Assembly (NCBI GenBank): GCA_964578605.1
Contig: CAZODO010000016.1
Location: 1 to 64,000 of the forward strand
Reading direction: 5' to 3'
DNA: 64,000 nucleotides
Source of the DNA: JAXMHN01 sp964578605
Lineage (GTDB): Bacteria > Verrucomicrobiota > Verrucomicrobiia > Limisphaerales > SIBE01
In this document: piece by piece, positions 26,099 through 33,563 of the stretch
Layout: each line of letters starts with the position of its first letter
Numbering within the stretch: the stretch's first letter is position 1
Notes under the pieces: generated by a model
The model's database searches: none
Told to the model about the DNA's origin: nothing
What the model saw: the letters and a program-made list of their open reading frames with translations, nothing else
Made by a program: the position numbers and the translations under genes

Positions 26099-27499
26099 AT
26101 GAGTCAACGGCCCGTAGACACTCACCAAAAGGCGCTCCAGATCAACTTGGACAAAACCAAGTATGGCACCTTTGCCGAGATCGGTGCTGGGCAAGAAGTC
26201 GCGCGCTGGTTTTTCCGGGTCGGGGCGGCGGCGGGGACGATCGCCAAATCCATTTCGGCTTACGACATGGTGGTGAGCGACGCTATCTACGGGCCCACGG
26301 ACCGGTACGTCAGCCGGCAACGGCTCAAGGCAATGCTGGATCACGAGTACCAGTTGCTGATCGAACGCCTTGACCGGAAGCGCGGCGCCACCACCAAGTT
26401 CTTCGCGTTCGCCAACACGGTGACGGCCCGCAGCTTCAAGCAACGGGACGAATCCCACGGCTGGATGGGCATCCGCTTTCAGTCGGTGCCGCAGGCCGGC
26501 CCGTGCGACATTTGGATTCACGTGCGCATGCTGGATCGCGAGAATATCCAGCAGCAGGAAGCCCTCGGCATCATGGGCGTCAATCTCATCTACGCCGCCC
26601 TGTACCTTCACCAGAACCCGCCCGTCCTGATCGGGTCCCTCATGGACGGTCTCACCTCCGAGCGCGTGGAGGTGGACATGATCCGCTTTTCTGGCCCCGC
26701 CTTCCTCAAGCTCGATAACCGGCTCATGGCGTTGGAGCTCGTCCAGCAGGGCCTCGCCAATTCCGCCATGTTCACCGCCTCGGGCGAGGTCGTGCAGGCG
26801 GCTGAGGTCCTCTTCGCCAAGCCGATCCTGGTGGAACGCGGCAGTTTCCGGCCGGTCACCAATGTCACGGTCGATATGCTGCACGCCGCCGAAACCCAGT
26901 TTCTGCGCGAAGAACATGTCCAGGGCGAAGAGATCGTCGTCCTCACCGAGATGACCATGAGGAACCTGATCACCGAGGGCCGCATTGATCCCCAGGATTT
27001 CCTCGATCGCGCGGATCTGCTCGGCGTTCTTGGCAAGAACGTCCTGATTTCCAACTACGGCGAGTATTACCGTTTGGCGGCCTACCTTTTCCGTTATACC
27101 AAGAAAATGATCGGCATTGTCATGGGCGTGCCGACGCTGCGCGAGTTGTTCAACGAGAAGTATTATACGGACCTGGAGGGCGGCATTCTGGAATCGTTCG
27201 GCCGGTTATTCAAGAACGCCCTGAAGCTTTACGTTTACCCGCTGCAGGATCCCGCCAACGGCGCCCTCACCACGGCGCGAAACCTGGATGTCGCACCGCA
27301 CTTGCGGCACCTTTACGCCTATCTGCTCGAGAACGAGTTTATCGAGGACATCTGCGAGTACGACCGCACTTACCTTTCCATTCTTTCCAAGGATGTCCTG
27401 GCTCGAATCAGGGCCTCCGACGCGCAATGGGAACAAATGGTCCCGCCCCAGGTCGCGACCATGATCAAGGAACGCGGTCTTTTCGGTCACGGACGCTGA
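26099..27499 (+). CDS. conserved protein of unknown function
   Basis: 466 residues, very well conserved in pattern in related bacteria as I recall, but I cannot assign a function; homologues have sometimes been labelled TonB-dependent receptor, which nothing here supports (no signal peptide, no barrel, no plug). Visible blocks: KYGTFAEIGAGQEVARWFF, SISAYDMVVSDAIYG, MLDHEYQLLIERL, RGATTKFFAFA, IHVRMLDRENIQQQEALGI, VLISNYGEYYRLAAYLFRY, GVPTLRELFNEKYY and LEGGILESFGRLF. Soluble and probably cytoplasmic. The start at 26099 is fixed by TAGGAG 4-9 nt upstream. Monocistronic; repeat element A2 follows. Confidence 0.85.
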   Translation: MSQRPVDTHQKALQINLDKTKYGTFAEIGAGQEVARWFFRVGAAAGTIAKSISAYDMVVSDAIYGPTDRYVSRQRLKAMLDHEYQLLIERLDRKRGATTKFFAFANTVTARSFKQRDESHGWMGIRFQSVPQAGPCDIWIHVRMLDRENIQQQEALGIMGVNLIYAALYLHQNPPVLIGSLMDGLTSERVEVDMIRFSGPAFLKLDNRLMALELVQQGLANSAMFTASGEVVQAAEVLFAKPILVERGSFRPVTNVTVDMLHAAETQFLREEHVQGEEIVVLTEMTMRNLITEGRIDPQDFLDRADLLGVLGKNVLISNYGEYYRLAAYLFRYTKKMIGIVMGVPTLRELFNEKYYTDLEGGILESFGRLFKNALKLYVYPLQDPANGALTTARNLDVAPHLRHLYAYLLENEFIEDICEYDRTYLSILSKDVLARIRASDAQWEQMVPPQVATMIKERGLFGHGR

Positions 27500-27574
27500 T
27501 GGGCTCCGGAATAGGAGAACAGCCCGGCTGCTCTTAGTGCCGGATACCGGAGACTGGCGCGCGCCGCAATCGTT

Positions 27575-27683
27575 ATTCCTCCCGGTCTAAACTCGGTCGT
27601 CACCCGGTGATCACCCGGTGATCACCCGTTCCCGAACGGGTCATCTACGGGTGAACTACGGGTGAACTACGGGTGAACCCCGG
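27575..27683 (-). repeat. inverted array of 11-bp units (element A2)
   Basis: Five plus-strand units, the first two degenerate (27575-27629: ATTCCTCCCGG, TCTAAACTCGG, TCGTCACCCGG, TGATCACCCGG, TGATCACCCGT), a 6-nt apex (27630-27635), four inverted units (27636-27679: ACGGGTCATCT, two of ACGGGTGAACT, ACGGGTGAACC) and CCGG at 27680-27683. Nearly the same units as A1. It lies between two convergent genes. Confidence 0.85.
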
Positions 27684-27706
27684 ATGCGGGACGGCGGAAG
27701 GCCTGA

Positions 27707-27731
27707 AACGCCGGAGGAACCCTCCGGCGTT
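27707..27731 (-). terminator. terminator-like hairpin between convergent genes
   Basis: AACGCCGGAGG (27707-27717) and CCTCCGGCGTT (27721-27731) form a perfect 11-bp stem with a 3-nt loop. On the minus strand it follows the isomerase-like gene by 26 bp, with a short TTTC after it. Confidence 0.6.
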
Positions 27732-27757
27732 CCGTTCAAAACAGGCTGTTCGGCGGG

Positions 27758-28612
27758 TCAATTACCGTAGGCGCGGACGAAATCGATGCATTCCTTCACT
27801 TCCGGGACGTTATTATCCCAGTTGTACTCGTATTCGATGGCAATATTGCCCTCGAACTTCTGCGTCTTGAGTTCGTCAAGAACTCGCCTCATCTCGCCAG
27901 TGCCCTGGCCATAGGGGACATCGTGGGCGGCGGGGCCGTAATCGCTCTTGTCTTTGAGGTGGGCGCTGACAATCCGGCCTTTCAGCACGCGGATTCCGTA
28001 GACCGGGTTGACGCCGGAGGTTTGCCAGTGGCCGGTATCGACACAGGCGCCGATCCGTGGATCGCGGTCTTTCACGATCGAGAGGATGTACCACGGGTCC
28101 CAAACGCGGTAATTCGGGTTATTCGGCTGGCGCGGGTGGTTATGGAAAGCCACCTGGATGTCGTATTCTTTCACGAGCTTCTCAATCGTATCCATCGCGC
28201 CAACGGATTCGGTGGTAATCGCCCGGATGCCCAGCTTCTTGCCAAACTCGAAGATCTTCCGTGCAGCCGCTTCGTCCTGGGGGATGTCCACCACGCCGTA
28301 ATTGACGGCGAGAATATTGCGTTCGGCGAGTTTGGCTTTGACGGCGGCGATGACGTCGTCGGAGGCGTCATGGTTCCATTGGACATTGGGCTGGTCTTTG
28401 CTCAGCCGCTGGCCCGGGTAGAATTCAATGATACGCCCGCCGGCTTGGGCGGTCTTGTCGATGGCTTCGAAGGTCGTGAACCGGTTGAACGTATAAGCCT
28501 GGCAGCCAATGGCAAAGCCGCTGATCTTATGGGAGTCCGGGATCGTCACTTCCGCGCGAGCCACGGCGCAGCCCAGAGGGACGAGTAACGCAAGTTTGAG
28601 GCAAGTCATCAT
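27758..28612 (-). CDS. secreted sugar-phosphate isomerase/epimerase-like protein
   Basis: AP-endonuclease-2-type TIM barrel behind a signal peptide (CLKLALLVPLGCAVARAEV). Barrel motifs: ISGFAIGCQAYTFNRF, GGRIIEFYPGQ, VNYGVVDIP, IQVAFHNHPRQ, IGACVDTGHW with metal-type Asp and His, SAHLKDKSD and IAIEYEYNWD. Related proteins are common in sugar-catabolic loci of Planctomycetes and Verrucomicrobia; the substrate is unknown. ATG at 28612 is preceded by GGAG with 6-nt spacing; the longer open frame upstream has no signal. It is divergent from the sulfatase. Confidence 0.87.
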   Translation of the reverse strand: MMTCLKLALLVPLGCAVARAEVTIPDSHKISGFAIGCQAYTFNRFTTFEAIDKTAQAGGRIIEFYPGQRLSKDQPNVQWNHDASDDVIAAVKAKLAERNILAVNYGVVDIPQDEAAARKIFEFGKKLGIRAITTESVGAMDTIEKLVKEYDIQVAFHNHPRQPNNPNYRVWDPWYILSIVKDRDPRIGACVDTGHWQTSGVNPVYGIRVLKGRIVSAHLKDKSDYGPAAHDVPYGQGTGEMRRVLDELKTQKFEGNIAIEYEYNWDNNVPEVKECIDFVRAYGN

Positions 28613-28844
28613 ACGATTCTCCAATCTGCACGCCTCCCTCGGTGCTTTAGCGCACCCGTGAGGGCGTGGCCCTGATGTTGAGAAAGAACGCGGCCAGGTC
28701 AAGATCAAGATCGGTCCATTCGGAAGCCGGAGGCAACGCACGATTCCTGTATGCCGTGTGCGTTTGCGAACACGTCAAGGCGCGAATGGCGCCGATCCGG
28801 CGCGGTGGATTGACTCCAAGGACCATTTCGCTACCGTGGCCGGG

Positions 28845-30257
28845 ATGTCCACCAAACCCACGCGCCGGGCGGTCGCGGGACTGGCTTTTGCGCTCCTCTT
28901 CCTGGCGCTGGCTCTTTCAGCCACAGAGGCAAGGGGCGCTTCCCGCCCCAATATTATCTTCATCCTCGCCGACGACCTCGGGTATGGCGACTTGGGCTGC
29001 TACGGCCAGCAGAAGATCCAAACGCCCAGGCTGGATCGAATGGCGCAAGAGGGGATTCGGTTTGCCCAGTGCTATGCCGGTTCCACCGTTTGCGCGCCGT
29101 CCCGCTCCTGCCTCATGACCGGCCAGCATACCGGCCATACGCGCATCCGGGGCAATGACCGGATTCCGCTCCGGCCGGAGGATGTCACGGTCGCCGAAGT
29201 GTTAAAGGCGGCTGGGTACCGCACGGCCTTGATTGGCAAGTGGGGTCTGGGAGAGCCGGACACCACGGGGGCGCCGAACAAGCAGGGTTTCGACGAGTTT
29301 TTCGGATACACGAACCAGCGGCACGCGCACAATTATTACCCGACTTTCCTTTGGCGGAATGGCGAGAAAGTCCCCTTGCCGAACAAGGTCCCCAAGGAAG
29401 ACAAAGAAGGAGCGGGCCTTGCCGCGGAACGAGTCGTTTACAGCCATGACCTGTTCACCCGCGAAGCCCTGGCTTTCCTGGAACGGAACCGTGACGAGCG
29501 CTTCTTTCTCTGCCTTGCCTACACGTTGCCCCACGCGAATAACGAAGCCGGAAAGCGCGGCATGGAAGTTCCGGACCCTGGGCCGTATGGCAACACGGAC
29601 TGGCCGGAGCCGGAACGGAACAAGGCGTCGATGATCACCCGCCTGGATCGCGATGTCGGTCAGGTGCTGGACAAACTCAAGGAATTGAACCTGGACCGGA
29701 ACACCATCGTGTTCTTCACCAGCGATAACGGCCCCCACAAAGAAGGCGGCGTGGCCCCTGCGTTCTTTCAAAGCTCCGGTCCGTTGCGAGGCATCAAGCG
29801 GGACATGTACGAAGGGGGCATTCGCGTCCCGATGCTCGTCCGCTGGCCCGGAACCATTCGGGCGGGCGAGGTGAGCGACAAGGTCTGGGCGTTTTGGGAT
29901 TTCCTCCCCACCGCTGCCGCGCTCGCCAAGACCAAGGCGCCCGACGGATTGGATGGCTTCTCCATTCGGCCCACGCTCCTGGGACGCGCCCAAAGGAAGC
30001 GGCACCAGTTCCTTTACTGGGAATTCCATGAAGGCGGCTCCAAACAAGCCGTGCGCATGCGCGATTGGAAGGCCGTGCATCTCAGCCCGGACCAGCCGCT
30101 CGCGCTTTACAACCTGGCGCGAGATCCCGGGGAAATGACGGACGTGGCCGCCGCCCATCCGCGTGTCGTGCGGAGGATCCGCGAGTATCTCGAGACGGCC
30201 CGGACCGAGTCGGAACCGTGGCCTCTCAAAAACGTTTCACAGAAAGGCGCGCGTTAG
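28845..30257 (+). CDS. exported arylsulfatase (formylglycine sulfatase)
   Basis: Hydrolyses sulfate esters, probably on glycans. Signal peptide (VAGLAFALLFLALALSATEA), then NIIFILADDLGYGDLG with the metal-binding Asp pair 43-44 and the sulfatase signature CAPSRSCLMTG with Cys83, the residue converted to formylglycine. Further blocks: LIGKWGLGEPD, VFFTSDNGPHKEGG and RGIKRDMYEGGIRVP. 471 residues, usual for the arylsulfatase A family. No modifying enzyme (FGE/anSME) lies in this window. ATG at 28845 was chosen over an in-frame codon at 28758 because the signal peptide starts there. Confidence 0.93.
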   Translation: MSTKPTRRAVAGLAFALLFLALALSATEARGASRPNIIFILADDLGYGDLGCYGQQKIQTPRLDRMAQEGIRFAQCYAGSTVCAPSRSCLMTGQHTGHTRIRGNDRIPLRPEDVTVAEVLKAAGYRTALIGKWGLGEPDTTGAPNKQGFDEFFGYTNQRHAHNYYPTFLWRNGEKVPLPNKVPKEDKEGAGLAAERVVYSHDLFTREALAFLERNRDERFFLCLAYTLPHANNEAGKRGMEVPDPGPYGNTDWPEPERNKASMITRLDRDVGQVLDKLKELNLDRNTIVFFTSDNGPHKEGGVAPAFFQSSGPLRGIKRDMYEGGIRVPMLVRWPGTIRAGEVSDKVWAFWDFLPTAAALAKTKAPDGLDGFSIRPTLLGRAQRKRHQFLYWEFHEGGSKQAVRMRDWKAVHLSPDQPLALYNLARDPGEMTDVAAAHPRVVRRIREYLETARTESEPWPLKNVSQKGAR

Positions 30258-30332
30258 ATAGATTCCGCCGATCACGCAGACGATCGGGAGCACGCTCGCG
30301 AGCGGAAGATTGAACCGAAAGAAGAACCGTTT

Positions 30333-30833
30333 ATGGACGACCCGAAGCAGGAACAGACTTTGTTCAGAGGATCCTCCTCGGCGATAATCAACCTGGGCAC
30401 CTTTTTGCTATGCGGGTTGATCGCGGTCGCCGCGGGGGGCGCCGCCTTTCTCTTGCCGGTGCCGCATCCAGCCCTCTCCATCCTGCTTGGGGTGATCGCG
30501 CTCGGCGCGCTTGGAGTGATGTTCGCCCGGTGGCTTCTCATCAAAGTGCGCGTGTATGAAGTCACCACCGAACGGATCCGGATGACCAACGGCCTCATCA
30601 CGCGGCGGACGGATGAGCTGGAGCTTTACCGCGTGAAAGATACGACCCTCGTGGAGCCCCTCGTCCTCCGTCTCCTCTCGCTCGGCCATATCGATATCGT
30701 TACTTACGACGCCACCACCCCCCAAGTCCGCCTCGAAGCGATTCGTGGCGCCCGTGACCTCCGCGAAGCGCTCCGCAAAGCCATCGAAACCTGCCGTGAA
30801 AAGAAACGCGTCCGCCTGGCGGAGTTTGAGTAA
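30333..30833 (+). CDS. bacterial PH-domain (bPH2, YdbS/YdbT-like) membrane protein
   Basis: Two N-terminal membrane helices (LGTFLLCGLIAVAAGGAAFLL and LSILLGVIALGALGVMFARW), then a bPH2 domain: YEVTTERIRMTNGLITRRTDELELYRVKD, LLSLGHIDIVTYD and LREALRKAIE. The region from VTTERI to YRVKD is the family hallmark. Function is unknown; such proteins are thought to sense or scaffold at the membrane. It lies 75 bp after the sulfatase and may share its transcript. Confidence 0.85.
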   Translation: MDDPKQEQTLFRGSSSAIINLGTFLLCGLIAVAAGGAAFLLPVPHPALSILLGVIALGALGVMFARWLLIKVRVYEVTTERIRMTNGLITRRTDELELYRVKDTTLVEPLVLRLLSLGHIDIVTYDATTPQVRLEAIRGARDLREALRKAIETCREKKRVRLAEFE

Positions 30834-30995
30834 GGGGCGGCGTTGTGCGGTTGGCGGGTCCGGGAATCCAGCCGCAGACCGCCCGGGGAGGTGCGGCAAG
30901 CCGATGAAGCTGAGGGACAAGGAGCGACGGGACGCCTGTTCGGGCCAAAATTCTAGTTGTCAATTGTCGCTTGTTCCCCTAAGGTCCGAACTATT

Positions 30996-31033
30996 GCACC
31001 GTTTTTGGTGCGGCGGGCAAAGTGGATTTGCCC
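30996..31033 (+). promoter_or_regulatory. two consecutive hairpins in the outer-membrane barrel gene leader
   Basis: GCACC/GGTGC (30996-31000 with 31007-31011, loop GTTTTT) is followed directly by GGGCAAA/TTTGCCC (31015-31021 with 31027-31033, loop GTGGA). They lie about 60 bp before the barrel-protein start codon. They could be leader structures or a terminator of upstream transcription; I do not recognise a riboswitch class. Confidence 0.4.
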
Positions 31034-31091
31034 CTTTGGAAACGCATAAAAAACGTTGACCATAACACAACATATTGCAGGAGGAACCAAG

Positions 31092-32285
31092 ATGAAGTGT
31101 AACAAATGGACCCTGGCGCTTGCGGCTGCTGGCGTCGTCAGCCTCGGCTCGGTTGCCCAGGCTGAGGAGGCGCAACACCAGGTGTTGACCGCCTTGTCGT
31201 CGACCACGTTAAGTGGTTACGTCGATACGTCTGCTATCTGGAAATTCGGCAGCGACAGACATGACGGCACCTACACCGGCATTCCCGGCCGGACCTTTGA
31301 CGGGACAGACGACAAGCTCGACGGATTCAATCTGCATGCCGTCAAGCTGACGCTGGAAAAGCCTCTGGACGAAGGCCAGTGGGCGGCGGGATACAAGGCC
31401 GACCTGGTCTTTGGACCGGATGCCAACTACTACTCGACCCTGCTCAATGGGTTTGGCAACGATCAGGATGATTTTGCCATCAAGCAGGCTTACGTGGCTC
31501 TTCGCGCTCCGGTGGGGAACGGGATCGACTTCAAAGTCGGTGTCCTGGATACCATCGTCGGATACGAAGTCTTCGAAAGCGCGAACAATCCGAACTTCAG
31601 CCGTTCTTACGGCTACCTGTTGGAACCGGCGCATCATACCGGCGTGCTCGCCAGCTATCATCTCACCGATTGGCTGAGCGTTTCCGGTGGTGTGGCTGAG
31701 ACGGCTTACGGCCCCATCAATGGCAAAGGCCACCAGACCGGGGAAGCGGAATCGTCCAAGACCTATATGGGATCGGTCGTCGTGACGATGCCCGATGCCG
31801 CCGGACCGTTCGCAGGCTCTGTCCTCTACGCCGGAGTCGTCGACGGCTCCGTGTTCAACCGCGCGACGGCCGAGGATGCCACCCACATCTACGTCGGCGG
31901 CACCGTGCCCACCCCGTTGGAAGGCCTCTCCGTGGGCGCTGCTTGGGATTACCGGAATGACGGCCCGACGATGGCGGCCAATGTCGATAACCGCGCCTAT
32001 TCCCTCGCGGGCTATCTCTCCTACGCGATGACCGAGAAGTTCACGGCCAATGCCCGCGTTGATTATCTTAACGCTGACGCCGGCACGTTCTACGCCGTGG
32101 ATGCGGACGGCAACCACGAGAAGCTGATCGCGTCCACCCTCACGCTCGATTACTCCCTCTGGGAGAACGTCGTGACCCGCGCGGAAGTTCGCTGGGATCA
32201 TAGCTTGAGCAACGACCGGCCTTACGGCAACAACAACGAGAAGAATGCCGTAACGCTCGCAGCCAACATCGTCTACAAGTTCTAA
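31092..32285 (+). CDS. outer-membrane beta-barrel protein (putative porin)
   Basis: Signal peptide (WTLALAAAGVVSLGSVAQA) followed by alternating amphipathic strands and a C-terminal residue Phe (ANIVYKF), the outer-membrane assembly signal. SGYVDTSAIWKFG and the strands VKLTLEKPLDEGQWAAGYKA and FKVGVLDTIVGYEVFES resemble the OmpL/BBP-type porins of Verrucomicrobia and Planctomycetes. 397 residues, about 16 strands by eye. AGGAGG precedes the ATG at 31092. A strong intrinsic terminator follows, so it is probably abundant and monocistronic. Confidence 0.82.
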   Translation: MKCNKWTLALAAAGVVSLGSVAQAEEAQHQVLTALSSTTLSGYVDTSAIWKFGSDRHDGTYTGIPGRTFDGTDDKLDGFNLHAVKLTLEKPLDEGQWAAGYKADLVFGPDANYYSTLLNGFGNDQDDFAIKQAYVALRAPVGNGIDFKVGVLDTIVGYEVFESANNPNFSRSYGYLLEPAHHTGVLASYHLTDWLSVSGGVAETAYGPINGKGHQTGEAESSKTYMGSVVVTMPDAAGPFAGSVLYAGVVDGSVFNRATAEDATHIYVGGTVPTPLEGLSVGAAWDYRNDGPTMAANVDNRAYSLAGYLSYAMTEKFTANARVDYLNADAGTFYAVDADGNHEKLIASTLTLDYSLWENVVTRAEVRWDHSLSNDRPYGNNNEKNAVTLAANIVYKF

Positions 32286-32305
32286 GTCGATCCGTTTCGC
32301 CCTCG

Positions 32306-32338
32306 AAACCCCTCCCGGCAAAACCGGGAGGGGTTTTT
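32306..32338 (+). terminator. rho-independent terminator
   Basis: AAACCCCTCCCGG (32306-32318) pairs perfectly with CCGGGAGGGGTTT (32324-32336), giving a 13-bp stem, and the run of five T ends at 32338. It begins 20 bp after the barrel gene stop. Confidence 0.92.
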
Positions 32339-32386
32339 AATTCCGAAGGCCGAAATCCGAAGGCCGAAGGCTGAAGATCTCCCTTC

Positions 32387-32764
32387 TCAGCGTTCCAACA
32401 CCGCCACGGCCGTGGCATGAACCTGCGTGTGGCTCAGGCTCACGTAAACAGCGGTGGCGCCTCGCTCCTGCAATAGCTTTTCCCCGCCCTCGTGCAGGAT
32501 CACGAAAGGTTCGCCCGACTCTTTCCGCCCGATCTCCATATCGCGCCAGGCAAGATGCTTGCCGATTCCCGTTCCGAACGCTTTCGAAATGGCTTCCTTC
32601 GCGGCAAACCGGGCGGCGACGTGCGGCGCCATCAGCTTGTTCGAGCGGCAATAGGCGATTTCCGCGGGGCGCAGAATCCGGTTGAGGAAGCGGTCGCCAA
32701 ACCGCTCGCAGGAAGCGCGAATGCGCTCGACCTCAACGATATCGATGCCGATCCCCAGGATCAC
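32387..32764 (-). CDS. acpS: holo-[acyl-carrier-protein] synthase
   Basis: Attaches 4'-phosphopantetheine from CoA to acyl carrier protein. Family motifs: GIGIDIVEVERI with the Mg-binding Asp8, RFAAKEAISKAFGTGI with the second acidic residue, and VSLSHTQVHATAVAV at the end. 125 residues, the standard length. The start overlaps the end of pdxJ by 4 bp, the common pdxJ-acpS operon order. Confidence 0.96.
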   Translation of the reverse strand: MILGIGIDIVEVERIRASCERFGDRFLNRILRPAEIAYCRSNKLMAPHVAARFAAKEAISKAFGTGIGKHLAWRDMEIGRKESGEPFVILHEGGEKLLQERGATAVYVSLSHTQVHATAVAVLER

Positions 32765-33555
32765 AGGTGAGCGCGACGCAGCTCCCGGCCGGCGCGGCTG
32801 CGGCGCTGTCGTCCTCCCTGGGGGTAACCTCCCATCTTCTCCAGCATCTCGCGCACAGCGAATGCCAGGCCCACAGTGACAGACCGGCTGATGATACTGT
32901 GGCCGATATTGAGTTCCACCAGGTGCGGAACCGCGAAAAGCTCCGTAACGTTCCGGTAGTTGAGGCCATGTCCGGCGTTGACGCGCAATCCCAGCGCGTG
33001 CGCTTGTTGGGCCGCAGCCACCAGGCGCCTCAATTGGCGGGCTCGCTGGACTTTGCGCCCGAACTGCTCGGCGAACGCCCCGGTGTGCAGCTCAACGAAC
33101 TGACTTCCGGTGCGGGCGGCCGCCTCAATCTGCTCGGGATCAGGCGCCACGAACAAGCTGACCTCGATGCCCGCCCCGTTCATTTTGCGGCAGGTTTCGC
33201 GGAGCGGCCGCCAATTCTTGACGACGTCCAGCCCGCCTTCAGTAGTTACCTCCTGGCGCCGCTCAGGCACGAGGCAGATGATGTCCGGCTTAAGCTTGAG
33301 TGCAATGGCCACGATTTCCGGCGTATTCGCCATCTCCAGGTTCAGGCGCGTTCGAATAACCTTGCGCAATTGGACCACATCGCGGTCCTGGATATGGCGG
33401 CGATCTTCGCGGAGGTGGGCGGTGATGCCGTGGGCGCCGGCTTTTTCGCAGGTCAAGGCCGCCGCGACAGGGTCAGGCTCGCCCTCCCGCCGCCCGTGGT
33501 AGCGGGCTTCACGGAGGGTGGCGACGTGGTCAATGTTGACGCCGAGCTTGAGCAT
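32761..33555 (-). CDS. pdxJ: pyridoxine 5'-phosphate synthase
   Basis: Condenses 1-deoxyxylulose 5-phosphate with 3-amino-2-oxopropyl phosphate to form PNP (vitamin B6). Motifs: LGVNIDHVATLREAR, GAHGITAHLREDRRHIQDRDV, LNLEMA, VSLFVAPDPEQIEAA, GLRVNAGHGLNYRNV and LNIGHSIISRSV. 264 residues, slightly longer at the C-terminus than usual, with a basic tail. The tail coding overlaps acpS by 4 bp. An 8-bp gap separates it from the upstream gene. Confidence 0.96.
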   Translation of the reverse strand: MLKLGVNIDHVATLREARYHGRREGEPDPVAAALTCEKAGAHGITAHLREDRRHIQDRDVVQLRKVIRTRLNLEMANTPEIVAIALKLKPDIICLVPERRQEVTTEGGLDVVKNWRPLRETCRKMNGAGIEVSLFVAPDPEQIEAAARTGSQFVELHTGAFAEQFGRKVQRARQLRRLVAAAQQAHALGLRVNAGHGLNYRNVTELFAVPHLVELNIGHSIISRSVTVGLAFAVREMLEKMGGYPQGGRQRRSRAGRELRRAHL

Positions 33556-33563
33556 GGTGTCGT

